Shown: piece after piece, positions 10,018 to 21,329 of the stretch | Layout: every line of letters starts with the position of its first letter | Numbering within the stretch: the first letter of the stretch is position 1 | From: Trichosphaerium sp. ATCC 40318 | Taxonomy: Eukaryota > Discosea > Flabellinia > Trichosidae | Direction: 5' to 3' | Assembly: GCA_038496445.1 (NCBI GenBank) | Contig: JALMLS010000143.1 | Coordinates: 186,001-250,000, forward strand | Length of the DNA stretch: 64,000 bases | Notes under the pieces: generated by a model | Database searches by the model: none | What the model saw: only the letters and a program-made list of their open reading frames with translations | Told to the model about the DNA's origin: nothing | Position numbers and translations under genes: made by a program

Positions 10018-13000
10018 ATGAGAATAAGTATTGTAGTTTTTTTGTTCATCGTACTAGTACTAGCGAATCATTCGTGTTTGGGACAGAAGAGGTTTGAAGA
10101 TGCATATAGAGCCGCTAAAAACATGAATGAAACCTCTCACGTGCGCAAAAAACAAAATTCGGAATACAGTACCATGGTATTCGTTGTTTTTTTTTAATTT
10201 TTGATATAAAGGTTTGTGGGAATAGAGAAATAAAGTGTAATAGCAACGATGAAATAACAGAAATGTACTGAACTAATTACGACATTTTTATGAAATCGCA
10301 GCCTTATTAATTCATACTAGAACGTTGAGATGGCAGTATCCAGAAATGACACTTGAAAGCGACGCATTCGATCACTTGACTAATACTCTAGAAATTCTGT
10401 ACGCTTTTTTTTTTTTTGATTCACCAATGAATAACTTCTCTTGTATCTCTCTTATATATTTTAGGGAAATACACAGCGAATCAAGAGCAAGTTGGTCGTT
10501 TGAATTGAATGTTGGAAAACTAACAAACCTCAGAGAAATGTACACCAGTTTTTTGAACTAAGATCTTTAACGTTTATATTGCAGTTTTATCCAAGGAAGC
10601 AAAAGAGCTGCAGTTCTTAATTCAGATATTTGCTCTTTAACAAAGCTCACAGAATTGTACGTTGTATACTAATGTATCAGGTATCTAAAATCTTGTAGGT
10701 CTTTAAATTCTATTATAACAGGAAGTATACCTGACTGCATTGGAGACATGGTGAATTTGGAAAAAATGTAAAACTATTTCGACAAGAACTTCTGTAAACT
10801 GACTTTTCGCCAAGCATTTTGAGGGAAAACGACCCTGGCGTAGCGCCTAATACTCTCGTAGGATCTATACCTACTTCACTTCTTAGATTAAAGAAATTAA
10901 AATATATGTACGACAATCATCGTAAAACTATCATGTGACTGTTTTTTTCAGTTCAATCGCAGGAAAAGGAGTTACCGGATCTCTTCCTGCAGACTTTTTT
11001 AGTGAACTGACAGAATTGGAACACCTTGAAATCGCTACAACGTCTCTTGAAGGCAATCTTCCAAACATACCACTAACCTCTAAGATAACAACCTTGTGAG
11101 TATTTAAAGCACTTTAGTTTGCTAATGTTACCTTTCTTAGCCAAATATCCAATACCAAAGATTTAACAGGAACATTTCCTAGTTCATTGTACGATAATGG
11201 TCTAACTCGTTTGTGCGTTTTTCTCATCTCAATACTTGCAACAATAGAACGAATACGCACTAACATCTTTCTTATTATAGGGCACTCTCTGCGGACTCGG
11301 ATTTCGGGAAAACGTTTGACATAGCGCGACTTGCAGAACCGAATTGGATTGACTTGAAAATATTGTAGGTCTTTTTTAGTGCTTTAAAATACTAACTGTT
11401 GACCTTTCAGAATTCTCCGGCAATTTGATTTTAGAACTATCCCTGCTGAGATAGAAATGCTGGTAAATTTAACTCAATTGTACGCATTTGGTTGCGAGAG
11501 GCCTTGAAACAACACCTGAAATAGGCAAATTTTTTTTGATTTACGCTAAAATTAGGACTATGAATTCTTGTGAAGTAAGTGAACCACTTCCAGACTTTCT
11601 TGGTAGTCTACCCATCACACACTTGTAAGTGTCTATTTTTGCATCTAGAATAATTCCATGACTAAACGTGTTTAGGAATCTGGCAGACAATTTTATAAAT
11701 GGCACAGTACCTCCATGGGTGTTTAAAATCAATGAAGTGTATGCTCTTCCTTCTTTATTCGTAGTTTCTGTATAACCAGTGTAACCCTTTTTTTTTCAGG
11801 TACCTCAACGACAATATGCTTACAGGATCGCTTCCTCAACTAGATGAGACGAACACGACACTGGAAGAAATGTATAACAACAACTCAAACTTATTTTTTT
11901 ATTTACTTTTTCATCAGTGACTTGAGTGACAACATGTTAAGTGGAGAGCTTCCATGGGTACTAGGTGATTATCTAAAAGTGTACACAACCAATGATGATT
12001 TTATTTTTGGTTTTAATCTTAACTATAGGCATCTTCATAACAACAACTTCAACAGCGGCCTCGAAAAAATATTTAGCTACAAGCACGCTGGTTTTTTGTA
12101 AGTAAAAAGTGAACTTTATGACCACGCAATGCAAGTGACTAACTTCTTTGTAAGAAACCTTGGTCAGAACAACTTCAGTGGACCTCTGCCAGACATTAAA
12201 ACTAATAAAAGATTTAACAGAATGTACGCAGGCGTAAAGTGTTAAAAATTAACTTCTTCAGAGAGGTTCACAAAAACAAACTCACTGGACGGATTCCTGC
12301 CTCCTTCCTTGAGTTGAATGTAAACGTCTTGCGCTTGTCAGATAACGAGTTCACAGGAGAACTTCCTAAGATATCCAACCCCCAATTCCGTGAACTGTAC
12401 GCAGACTAGCTAAAATCACGTGTTCTTAAAGAAATATTCCTCTTTTTTTCTTAAAAGCTTACTTTTCCCCGCAGGTTCCTTGAGAATAACATGTTAGTTG
12501 GGCAATTGCCGAGCTACCTCCAAAATATCACTAAAGTGTATGTCATACGAAATACTAAGAAAAGATCTAATATCAATACTAGAAGAGTCGAAAACAATAA
12601 GTTCTGGTGCCCAGAAGTACAGTTTGTTAATTTTCCTGATTGGTACGCTATCTCCTCAAGGCCTTTAAGCTCTGACTATGAATACATCTAGTACTTTTAT
12701 TGATGGCAATTACTTTTGTGACAAAGAAGGCAATACATGTCCTACACTTTCAGTATCTGGCTGCAGCTGTTTGCCTCTTCCTATTGTTGTTCCTGGAGAC
12801 TTCGAACCGACTCAAGACGTTGTGTTCACCGAAAGAACTATTATTGAAGGCGACTTTACTCTAAATACAACAGCAACAATAAAATTACAAGACGATGACA
12901 ACTCCACAATCACAGTCAATGGTACGCTGTGAAACTATTAAAAAAAAAAACTAAACAAACAAAATCAAAGGTTGTGTTTTCAATAATGGTTCGATTGCGG

Positions 13001-13443
13001 TTGAAGTGAGATATCCTCCGCCATCTGGTACTAAAAACATCTTGTCGACACAATGCTACGTTGGTGATACAAATGTTGTATTTTCCGATTCTTCAGGTTG
13101 TGTTGGAGGTGACACTCAAAGAACAAATATTGGGTTAGACAAAATTGTTTTGATACTTTTTCGTAAACTGACGTTGAGTGCATAGCCTTTCAGTCTCTTT
13201 CACGGATTTATGTGATATAGAAAAAGGATTTTTTGAAGAAAACATACTCATGTTAGCTGTTGTAGGCGTTGGAGTGCTAGTACTCGTAAGAACAAGTTTT
13301 TTTTAACTTTGTCTTCATCGTTGTATTAATGATTAATGTTTTAGGTTACGCTAATTATTGGTACTCTTTCGCTTCCCTCTGTGCGAGGATTTTTAATACC
13401 ATGGCGAGTGAGCACACGTGATGTCAAGCCAGTACAACAGTAA
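10018..13443 (+). CDS. LRR receptor-like transmembrane protein without visible kinase
   Basis: ATG 10018 opens a signal peptide (MRISIVVFLFIVLVLANHSC). About 14 leucine-rich repeats of plant-receptor type follow, each with an NxLxGxLP/IP core: GSIPDCIGDMVNLEK, GSLPADFFSELTELEHL, DNMLSGELPWVLG, ENNMLVGQLPSYLQ. Nearly every repeat is its own exon, and introns fall after the L of the next LxxL at phase 2 with GTACGC-type donors. A Cys-rich cap (about 12700-12780; FCDKEGNTCPTLSVSGCSC), a beta-rich extracellular stretch (12800-13140), one transmembrane segment (LMLAVVGVGVLVL plus VTLIIGTL) and a short Arg-containing tail ending at TAA 13443 follow. This suits a cell-surface recognition protein. 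No kinase or TIR domain is seen. Confidence 0.75.
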
Positions 13444-13819
13444 CACTTTTTTCAAAAAATATAAATTAATATTAAATAAACCATTGTATCTATTGCTCAA
13501 TAAGTCATTTACAGCTTATTCTATGACACCAGTAAGGCATACATTTGAGAAAAAACTCTTTAATAATAACAAAGCAAAGCCAAAACACGAAAAGAAATAA
13601 ATGAGCAATATCAAAAAAAAGCATAAAAATAAATCAAATTTCCTTAAAAAAAATCCATACCATTGACACGATAATTGCGTCATTGTTAAGATATCTCATG
13701 GATTATGATGCCATATTGTATATTTCGAGTGTAATTCTGTCTCAGTATCCATCAAAACGTGGTAAAGAAAACCTTTATAAAAATCGGTTTTATTATTTTG
13801 GTGTTTTTTATGACATTCG
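13444..13819. other. AT-rich intergenic spacer between convergent genes
   Basis: 3' flanks of the LRR receptor-like gene (+) and the F-box/MORN-like gene (-). Very A-rich with several A-runs. No gene seen; a 60-codon frame here is low-complexity Lys/Asn and is not credited. Confidence 0.5.
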
Positions 13820-14506
13820 CTAGCATGACATATGACACCTTCTCTTCCTTACATTCATCTCCATCCCGTATTTAAAATACTTTGTAGTAACCAGTCTACC
13901 ATTAGGACTATATTGTTCGAAAACACCTTCTCTCTTACCATCAGAAAAAAACGATCTTTTTTTTAAAACACCCGTATCCCATTTCTTAACAAACTCTCCT
14001 TCGGCTTTACCATTAATAAAAAACCCTTCTTCTTTAACATGTCTCGTCATGTGCCAAGCAGTAAAAGCGCCAACACGCTTACCATCATTAAAATCGCATA
14101 CAACGCGTTTATTTCCGTTCCGAAACCATTCTTGATAAGGGCCGTGTTTATAACCGTGAAGGAAACTGAACTTTTTTTTTAAAATTCCGTTAGAATACCA
14201 TACCATGCATTGTCCGTGTTTCCTTCCATTCATATAGCCACATTGTACTTTTAAGAATCCTTCTGGTGACCAGTACTTCCATTTTCCGTGTTTTTGAAAT
14301 AAATAATTGAATCGTGAAGTCACTGCTGTGTGGACGCATAAAAGAGGCCATTGCTTGTACGACGCAGAGTGTACATCATATATCATGAGTTGTATCTCCA
14401 ATGGGAGCTGAAGTAACCTTGAAAAAAAAGAAAGAGTCACGCAGTGTTTGTAAACAAGAACTTCGTAAAAAAAAATATCACGTGTAGGTCACGGGATCAT
14501 CTTCAT
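13820..14506 (-). CDS. F-box-like protein with MORN/YwqK-type repeats
   Basis: Two exons. A five-codon exon starts at ATG 14506 (MKMIP), and the phase-2 intron (donor GTGACC) joins LLQLPLEIQLMIYDV, an F-box-like LPxEIxxxI motif. A linker (YKQWPLLCVHTAVTSRFNYL) is shared with the paralogues at 30883 and 62916. Then come repeats of about 23 residues: KHGKWKYWSPEGFLKVQCGY, HGQCMVWYSNGILKKKF, HGPYQEWFRNGNKRVVCDF, GAFTAWH, GEFVKKWDTG, GVFEQYSPNGRL. These HGxYxxWYxNGxL units are the MORN-like/YwqK type. F-box proteins usually act as substrate adaptors of SCF ubiquitin ligases; the role of these repeats is not known. Only one intron occurs in an intron-dense genome. Confidence 0.75.
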
Positions 14507-14688
14507 TTAGTAAGAGTTGTAAGTTTTGACCGAATACTACAAAAAAAAAAAAAGTTCTTTCGCGAAATGACACGTTATTTTTATTCGCAAACCACGTGTC
14601 TGAACTTTATCTGTTTTGTTTAATTCTAAACGCATGATAAAGATAAGAATGTGGTTAAAGGGTACCACTAGCGCGCATCAAAAGGGGA

Positions 14689-15106
14689 TTAAGTCAAAAA
14701 AAGAAAAGTTCCTTTCGTTTTTTTTTTGTAATGACGCAATACTTGTTTCATACTCAACAAGCGTTGCTGGTACACGGAAAAGAATAAATATATCACGTAC
14801 AAGCATTCTGTTGTAGTAGGTATTTCGGCAATATGCCTCTCCTTTATTGGTTTTGATGGCGTGGTACTATCAGGATAGAACTGACCTGTTATCTGTGTGC
14901 ATATAAAATTACCGAAATATTCTATTGCCTTTGAAGCCATTGTCATTATTTGCGTTTTTATCTTTTAAATGGCCGTTGAAATATGAAAAAAAGGATAAGT
15001 TCCCCAAATTATCGCCTTGGTAAAGTTGAACAAAGGGATGCTCGCAAACTGCAAACTTAAAGTTAAAAGGTTGCCTTAATCCCAGAAGCACCCATTCTGC
15101 CCGTAC
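14689..15106 (-). CDS. Possible small spliced gene divergent from LYR gene
   Basis: Minus-strand frames contain MGASGIK (start near 15106), FAVCEHPFVQLYQGDNLGNL (about 15010-15070) and ITGQFYPDSTTPSKPIKERH (about 14830-14890), separated by GT...AG-compatible joins. The composition looks protein-like, but I could not make a single consistent model and recognise no family. It could be a short nuclear-encoded organellar protein or noise. Its start would be about 30 bases from the LYR gene ATG, implying a shared promoter. Confidence 0.22.
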
Positions 15107-15136
15107 TACCGTAAATACCTTGCACCTGTGTTCGTA

Positions 15137-15563
15137 ATGGCTAGTAATGTATTACGAACGCGAGTATTACGGTTATACAGGCAAACTATGAAGGACGCAA
15201 AGAAACTGCCAGGTAGGGCTAGCGTTCACTACACAGATTGGGTTAGACACGTAACGTCATAGTTTTAAGTAAATTAAGCTCAATAATTTGACACAGGACT
15301 TTAAACAAAACGCAGATATTGACCAACCATCTAAAATTGTACTGTGCATAAAATCAGCCAAAGATCAGGTCCTTTACGTGAAGAGCAAGGTAACTGCAAT
15401 AATCAACTGTCATATTGCTCATACGCGCTAGTTTGGTGTAGTGGATACGTCACAGCCAACGTACTTCTCCTCTCAAGCTACCTTCCCTGCGCAAGACATT
15501 AAAGAAGGCATGCCAGAAGGAGAGCGCGATTTGGACCCAGATGAAGACAATCTAGGCTATTAA
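15137..15563 (+). CDS. LYR-motif (Complex1_LYR) mitochondrial protein
   Basis: Three exons, about 112 residues. ATG 15137 gives MASNVLRTRVLRLYRQTMKD with the L-Y-R tripeptide at residues ~13-15, then AKKLPGRASVHYTDWVRH, an intron (donor GTAACG at phase 0), DFKQNADIDQPSKI, VLCIKSAKDQVLYVKSK, and a second intron to FGVVDTSQPTYF and an acidic tail ending at TAA 15563. LYR proteins bind mitochondrial acyl-carrier protein and act in Fe-S cluster transfer or respiratory complex assembly. Length and the F-x-x-N after the LYR helix fit the family (LYRM7/MZM1-like is possible). The extended acidic C-tail is not typical. Only eight bases separate its stop from the convergent gene's stop. Confidence 0.8.
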
Positions 15564-15571
15564 CGGAAAAA

Positions 15572-15935
15572 CTAATCGCCTGGAGGATTAAGTACATCTC
15601 GAAACTGCTCAAAACGTGTATAACCAAGTACTACATAAGCTACACCTCGTGGGACGCTATAAAAACAAAAAAGCGTACATAAAGTCAAAATCACTTGAAA
15701 CGTATCCGTAAACTCTAATAATCCGTGAAATACATCCACTGGTATTCTTAGCTCCGTAATACATTGAAATAAAGGAACAAAAAAGGCGCTGTGTATATTT
15801 CTGCAACCCTTTTTTTTTATTTACAACAAAGCCACTTAATACACCGCCTACGCGCGTAGATACCACCAGCGATCTTTTATAAAAAGCACGTGGTTTTTTG
15901 CACACTTTTTTTTTTTAACCGCTACTGGCCATCAT
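15572..15935 (-). CDS. Small membrane protein of unknown function
   Basis: Three exons that agree in phase: MMASS (ATG 15935), DRWWYLRA, then a long exon NIHSAFFVPLFQCITELRIP, VDVFHGLLEFTDTFQVILTL, CTLFCFYSVPRG, AYVVLGYTRFEQFRDVLNPP, ending at TAG 15572; 88 residues. The first intron holds the sense-strand T-run. One or two membrane segments are likely (FQVILTLCTLFCFYSV). I recognise no family. It converges on the LYR gene with an eight-base gap, so their 3' ends must overlap in mRNA. Confidence 0.55.
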
Positions 15936-15944
15936 TGTTTTTTG

Positions 15945-16205
15945 TTAGCTTGTTTTTACAAAGTCCAGACCTTGGCGCATTCCAGGAGTCGATAGATAGT
16001 TAAAAAGGCAATCTTCGTGAATAAACCCAACCCTAAAGTTCCTTGCGTTATCTACAACTTCATACACTGCTTGTGATAGTCGGGCACTAGCGCAAGAAAG
16101 ACAAACTCCTCCTGCGGTGTGATGTGGTTGTTTTGATGTACAAAGCTTCTTTGTCATTGTGTTTCTAGTATCGATAGCTTCTTTCCTCGATCGTTTCCTC
16201 GACAT
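15945..16205 (-). CDS. Unknown small basic protein with cysteines
   Basis: Open frame of 86 codons from ATG 16205 (MSRKRSRKEAIDTRNTMTKK) to a stop at 15945. It has a basic N-terminus, then CLSCASARLSQAVYEVVDNA and FIHEDCLFNYLSTPGMRQGL. The CxxC plus later HEDC could bind metal, but there is no family I know. The frame is open upstream to 16295 with more Cys, so the first exon may lie there. It abuts the 5' side of the membrane protein gene on the same strand. Confidence 0.4.
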   Translation of the reverse strand: MSRKRSRKEAIDTRNTMTKKLCTSKQPHHTAGGVCLSCASARLSQAVYEVVDNARNFRVGFIHEDCLFNYLSTPGMRQGLDFVKTS

Positions 16206-16414
16206 TTTTAATAAATGTGGATACTCCGTTGACCGGATCATTGCTCGAATGCACTTGCACCTCAGACAATATGGAAATGTCGAAAGTGTTGGCAATGGCC
16301 AATGGTGGACATGACGATTTAAGTATTGGATTAACGAATGGAGACTGGGATTGAGTCTGCCAAATTCAATGAAATTAAAATTATCTGTCTAGTTTGCTTG
16401 TTAACTGTAACAAC

Positions 16415-16687
16415 ATGAGTTTCCAAGGCCTTTCAATAGAGCAAGCGATTACATACTATCGTAACAACAACAATGAAGAACTAAGTAAAATCTTAAAAGA
16501 ACAACCAGAACAATTCTTAAAACAACTGGAAAGACTTGTAAACAACGAAAACACGTGTTTTCACAAAAAACTCGACGAACTCCTAAAACAATGCGCGGAT
16601 ACTGCCGCTAAGGCAAAAAAAGTACTAGCGCCACACTCTCCGAACCATACGGAGCCAAAAGGCTCACAACAAAAAAGGTACTGTTGA
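16415..16687 (+). CDS. Unknown small coiled, Gln/Asn/Lys-rich protein
   Basis: Single-exon frame from ATG 16415 (MSFQGLSIEQAITYYRNN) to TGA 16687, 91 codons. It is strongly helical: EELSKILKEQPEQFLKQLER, LDELLKQCADTAAKAKKVL. The next exon could begin near 16781 after a donor at AG|GTACTG, but that splice leads to a stop at 16829-16831, so the unspliced frame is kept. There is no recognised domain. It lies just upstream of the F-box/LRR gene on the same strand. Confidence 0.45.
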   Translation: MSFQGLSIEQAITYYRNNNNEELSKILKEQPEQFLKQLERLVNNENTCFHKKLDELLKQCADTAAKAKKVLAPHSPNHTEPKGSQQKRYC

Positions 16688-16830
16688 AACAACATAAAAT
16701 TGCAACACATGATAATTTTAACCTTTTTTTGAATCGCATTTTATTTCTTACACCTCAAAGTTGTACGATTTATTTTTAGCCACCAGCAAAGTGTGCATTG
16801 TATTTGTTACTGCAGGCTCTTCTTAAACTA

Positions 16831-18783
16831 ATGAAAAGTTATAGACAGTCAACGAAGAACAATATTGTTGATTTTCCTCCAGAAATTCTGTCAATTATTG
16901 TTCATCATACAAACTCAAACGATAGATTTGCTATCGCTCAATCATGTTCTTCAATGTCTCATATTATTCACGACATCACTGGATACGAAGAAGTTTATAT
17001 CCACAATGTTGAAGATTTGTATAAGATAAGCCAATACAAGGGCGTGTTAAGAAACACTTTTATTACGCTGAGAAAGTTGAGTGTTGTTGACAATTACTTT
17101 TCCTTGCTATCGGGGTGTCGATACCTTGATGTTGGGAACTACAAAGTATGTGATTCTGATGTTCAACAGCTTTCAGGCGTTCATACTATTAACTTGAGTG
17201 GTACCGAAGTCACAGATGTGGGTATTGAAGCACTGAAAGGTGTTCATACCATTAACTTGAATGGTACCGAAGTCACATATGTGGGTATTGCAGCACTACA
17301 AGGGGTTCATACCATTTACCTCAACAGTTGCTCAAATATATTCGATGAAGGAATTATTGCGCTCAGAGGTGTTCATACAATTAACCTTAATCGCACTTCA
17401 GTCACAGATGAAGGTATCAAGGCTCTTGCTGGCGTTCATACCATTCACCTATGCGAAACCGAGGTTACAGATGAAGGTATCAAGGCTCTTGCTGGCGTCC
17501 ATACAATTCATCTTAGCTTAACGTCGGTAAAAGATCTCGAAGCACTGCAAGGTGTTCACACCCTTCACCTTAACTATTGTATAGCAATATCTGACAAAGG
17601 AATCATTGACTTACAGGGTGTTCATACAATTTATCTTGGCGGTACTTCAATCACAGACGTAGGAATCAAGGCATTGAGAGGCGTTCATACTATTTACCCA
17701 AGCATTAGGGTAACAGATGAAGGCATTAAGGCGCTTCAAGGTGTTTATGCTATTGATCTTAGTGCTAATACGTACATATCAGATCAAGGGATTAGCGCAT
17801 TAGCAGGTGTCCATACAATTAACCTGAATGCCACTGATGTCACAGATGTGGGTCTTGAAGCACTGAAAGGTGTTCATACCATTCACCTTAATGCCACAAC
17901 AGTGACAGACAAAGGTATAACCGCATTACAAGGAGTCAAAAACATTTCCCTTAGTCACACTTCAGTGACAGATGAAGGCATCAAAGCACTTGCTGGTGTA
18001 CATACTATAGACCTTGAACATACCGAAGTAACAAATGAAGGCATCAAAGCGCTAAAGGGTGTTCATTCAATAAGCATTAAAAATTGTTCAATAGTGACGG
18101 ATGTCAAAGCACTTGCTGGTGTTCACACCATTGACCTTTCTTTTGCTGGTATTGCAGATGACAGTCTTAAAGCGCTCGCAGGCGTTCACGCAATTTCCCT
18201 TTGTGGATGTAAAAGCATAACAGATGACGGAATCAAAGCGCTAAGAGGTGTTCATACAATTAATCTTAATTTCACTTCAGCCACAGATGAAGGTGTCAAG
18301 GCTCTTGCTGGAGTTCATACTATTCGCCTATGCGAAACTGGGGTTACAGATTTAAGTCTCAAGTCACTAACAGATGTTCATACCATTGATCTCTCCCACA
18401 CTTTAGTGACAGATGAGGGTATTAAACTGTTAACAGTTGTACATTCCATTAATGTTGCATACACTGGTATCACAAATGAAGGTGTCAGAGCTCTAACACA
18501 TGTACATACACTTGGGATACGTAATTGCGTACATGTAACAGATGAAGGTGCGAAAGTACTTAAAGGTGTTAAATTTATTGACATTTATGGTACATCCTGT
18601 ACACCTAGTATCTTCAAAGAGCTCTATGCTGTTACTTTTGTTTCAGATAGTGAATTCATAGATAATTACTTCAAGGAGGAATACCTGTTTTACCTCGAAC
18701 CACCAGAGAAGGGATATCACTCTCAGAGCGCTAATTATCCAATGTCACAAGACAGGATTCACTTTAATAATGATGATTTGTAA
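16831..18783 (+). CDS. F-box/LRR protein, GVHTI-type repeats, single exon
   Basis: Uninterrupted frame of 650 codons from ATG 16831, remarkable where neighbours have introns every 100-200 bases. N-terminus: NIVDFPPEILSIIVHHTNSN, an F-box (LPxEILxxI), then a linker to about residue 110. Some 22 leucine-rich repeats of about 24 residues follow, each close to GVHTIxLxxTxVTDEGIKAL, with variants such as SITDVGIKALRGVHTI and NCSIVTDVKALAGVHTI. This is the cysteine-containing/AMN1-like LRR style of Fbxl proteins, but with an unusually uniform GVHTI core. The codon-level similarity between units points to recent internal duplication. A short polar C-tail ends at TAA 18783. It is expected to act as an SCF substrate receptor, by inference. 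Paralogue at 48381. Confidence 0.85.
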   Translation: MKSYRQSTKNNIVDFPPEILSIIVHHTNSNDRFAIAQSCSSMSHIIHDITGYEEVYIHNVEDLYKISQYKGVLRNTFITLRKLSVVDNYFSLLSGCRYLDVGNYKVCDSDVQQLSGVHTINLSGTEVTDVGIEALKGVHTINLNGTEVTYVGIAALQGVHTIYLNSCSNIFDEGIIALRGVHTINLNRTSVTDEGIKALAGVHTIHLCETEVTDEGIKALAGVHTIHLSLTSVKDLEALQGVHTLHLNYCIAISDKGIIDLQGVHTIYLGGTSITDVGIKALRGVHTIYPSIRVTDEGIKALQGVYAIDLSANTYISDQGISALAGVHTINLNATDVTDVGLEALKGVHTIHLNATTVTDKGITALQGVKNISLSHTSVTDEGIKALAGVHTIDLEHTEVTNEGIKALKGVHSISIKNCSIVTDVKALAGVHTIDLSFAGIADDSLKALAGVHAISLCGCKSITDDGIKALRGVHTINLNFTSATDEGVKALAGVHTIRLCETGVTDLSLKSLTDVHTIDLSHTLVTDEGIKLLTVVHSINVAYTGITNEGVRALTHVHTLGIRNCVHVTDEGAKVLKGVKFIDIYGTSCTPSIFKELYAVTFVSDSEFIDNYFKEEYLFYLEPPEKGYHSQSANYPMSQDRIHFNNDDL

Positions 18784-19487
18784 GCATTAAGATTTACAAC
18801 TAGTTACCAAATGATCCAATAAACACTACCCTCAATAAATAGTTATGTACTCCCACCTACCGAGTTAAAAAATGTGAAACCAACAGACTGATCAATACAA
18901 GCTATCAAACAGGTACGTCTACTTTCGGTAAACCTTGATACCTGCTCAAGGTTTACCTAGACGACTCAAGGGCACTGGCGCTCGCATGGGCTTCGCGTGT
19001 AGGTTGAATAAAAGAATCTTGTATTCACACGAACAAAAAAGAGTTACGTACTGCCCCCTTATTCTACTCGGCACTACCTTAATTGATTTTTCGCTTCTAT
19101 CGCCTCTACTACGCTTATTTTCGAAATAGTACATGTTATCACTATAGTAATCGAACGTGTAAGACGGTCCAAGGTGACTAAAAACGTCTCAAAGATTCTT
19201 CGAAATCCGGTAGTTAACAATCAACAATTTCATAGTTTTTTCCGGAGAAACTGTCGCAAAAGCGATGCTGCCCGTACAAAAACGGCCCGCCAATGATCGC
19301 TTTTCTCTTTTTCTAAGCAGGTTGTTACTGGTACGATAATCTGATTTGTCAAATTCCGTAGTCGAACAAAAATAGCCCTACATTTTCTTTGACTTTAAGT
19401 CACCACATACAACAGTCTAAAGAAACGTTTCAACTGACGTACCATACTGAACTGTGCTCATAAGCGCCGATAGTTATATCAGAGGAT
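18784..19487. other. Intergenic spacer
   Basis: Seven hundred bases between the F-box/LRR gene and the WD40-like gene. Opposed short frames at 18935-19134 overlap each other and show no domain. Nothing else seen. Confidence 0.45.
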
Positions 19488-21329
19488 ATGGAGGACATTA
19501 TTTCTCAAGAGCAGGAGAAGGGAGAAACGTTGGTGCTCTACATATAAAATTAACTCAAACCGCCTTTAGACAGCCTGAAATACTTGATTCAGAGCATTTC
19601 ATAGTATTTACAGGCTCCGCAACTAATATTAGAATAAAAAGTACCGCAATCCAGTCGTTTTCAGCCTGTGTAGGTCACAGTCAACTACGTGATCTCTTAC
19701 ACTTCTCTGGAGGTACGTTTAAAGAATTCATCGAATAAAACTAACTCTAAAAGACAACAAACACCTGTACTTCATTAGGAATATTAGCTTTAGCAACAGG
19801 AGGTTGAGCAAAGTTAATTTACAAACAAAAAAGGTGATCATGATCAAACACTTAAATTGAAACTTCCTATTAACTCCTACAGGTCACTGATATTCCAACT
19901 CCTATACGCCATATTGTCGCAATTACTGCAAAACACGGGTTTATAGGTGTGGCTAGTCATACCAATTTTATTGTTCTTAGAGAGCATGACATGAAGTATG
20001 CTTTATTATTATTTCTTGTTTTTCTAAAGGCTGAGAGTGGATTACCAACTGTTCTTTTAGGATAGTGTTCAATACAAAAGAAATACAATCTACATGTGAA
20101 TCAATAGGTGGTATTAAATTGCATATGTCTGGTGTGGATACAGATACACCTCGACTTTTCTTGTTTCTTTCTTGTAATGGTCGCTTCATCCACTGTACAT
20201 TTTTTTTCTTTTATGAGCTACAACCTATCTTTATACTTTCATTCTAATTTTCTTGGTAGTGTTTGAAATAAAGAATGGTGTTAATGGAATAAATGTTATA
20301 ACGATGGACAAGATAAGGGTTGGAAAGAGCACCAATAATATTACTTTCGGTACTGACAAGTACGCTTCGTTTATGGTAAGAGTTTTTAGAATAAAAGAAA
20401 AAAAACAGCTTTAATCATCACGTGTGTTACGACTGAAGTGATACATAGATGGCTTCATGTGATAACATGAAGGCTAATAAAATGTGGCTTTATGAAGACC
20501 CAGTGGGAACATGGGAAACGATAAAAACCGATATGTTTAAAGACATTGTAACGGAGTATTATCGGCGTGATAGTATGATGGGATCATGGATTCCAGGCAC
20601 ACCTTACTGCAGTATTGGGTATACACTGTTTCTTCATTGCAACTTAAGCTTACTTTTTCTGTAAGTACTGATAGTGGAGTCTTTGCAGTATACAATTTTG
20701 AAACAGGAGAACAAGAAGCTCTTTTTCATGTACCTAAAAAACTATTTTGCCTTGAAAATATCTAATACTTTATTTAAGCATGTCGGTCCTGTTCGATGTA
20801 TCGCTTGCTGTCCTAACCCTAAAGTGCCAGGTACAAAGTGTTTGATATTTTGAAAAAAAAGTAATCACATGTTCAACGTCTTACCAACCTCTTTCACAGT
20901 GCTCGTTTATGGTTATAACAACACCATAAGTTTTGTTGAGGTTGGTACCTGGAAGCAGAAATCTATCCTACTCAAGTCTTCAAATGGCATATGTGGTATA
21001 GCATGGAAAGATGATGGTAGCACTCTTTGTATAGGTAAAATGGGGTTTGATCAAATCAATCGTTGTTAAGGCAACACTAACTAATATTGTAGCATACACA
21101 AATATTTTGATTGAGTATGATATTCAAGTTGGTATCAAAAGTCTGAAGGACACGTGCATAGATTTTATAGCTAAAACAAACAAAAATAATAATTGGGATC
21201 TTAAAAGTTTACCTAATGTAAGCGCTTCACAATTCATGGGTTTTTAGAATTTAATTGGGTGTTTTTTAGGATTTGGAACTACTTGCTAATGAATGTGTAC
21301 AAAAACTTCACTACAAAACAGTCACTTGA
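19488..21329 (+). CDS. WD40-like beta-propeller protein
   Basis: About ten exons. ATG 19488 gives MEDIISQEQEKGE, then a 41-base intron in matching phase to QPEILDSEHFIVFTGSATNI. Later exons read VTDIPTPIRHIVAITAKHGF, IGVASHTNFIVLREHD, GVDTDTPRLF, FEIKNGVNGINVITMDKIRV, YCSIG...TDSGVFAVYNFETGEQ, HVGPVRCIACCPNP, VLVYGYNNTISFVEVGTWK and ICGIAWKDDGSTLCIG, with ILIEYDIQV after it. The alternation of short beta strands with GH/HVGPV starts, and the VFAVYNFETGEQ and IAWKDDGS cores, fit WD40 blades, although WD ends are weak. The C-terminal exon ends at TGA 21329. Exact family unknown; such proteins are usually scaffolds. Confidence 0.6.

Noticed and set aside
15640-15665. A 22-base GT...AG segment that could be an ultra-short intron
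   Set aside because: Another frame runs straight through with consistent phases across three exons, so no mini-intron is needed.
16780-16833. Overlapping stop/start TAATG linking the small gene at 16415 to the F-box/LRR gene like a bacterial operon
   Set aside because: It only arises with a doubtful splice, and the window is plainly eukaryotic; coincidence is simpler.
16900-18700. Tandem 70-base periodicity as a CRISPR or satellite array
   Set aside because: The period is the codon-level image of LRR units in one long ORF.
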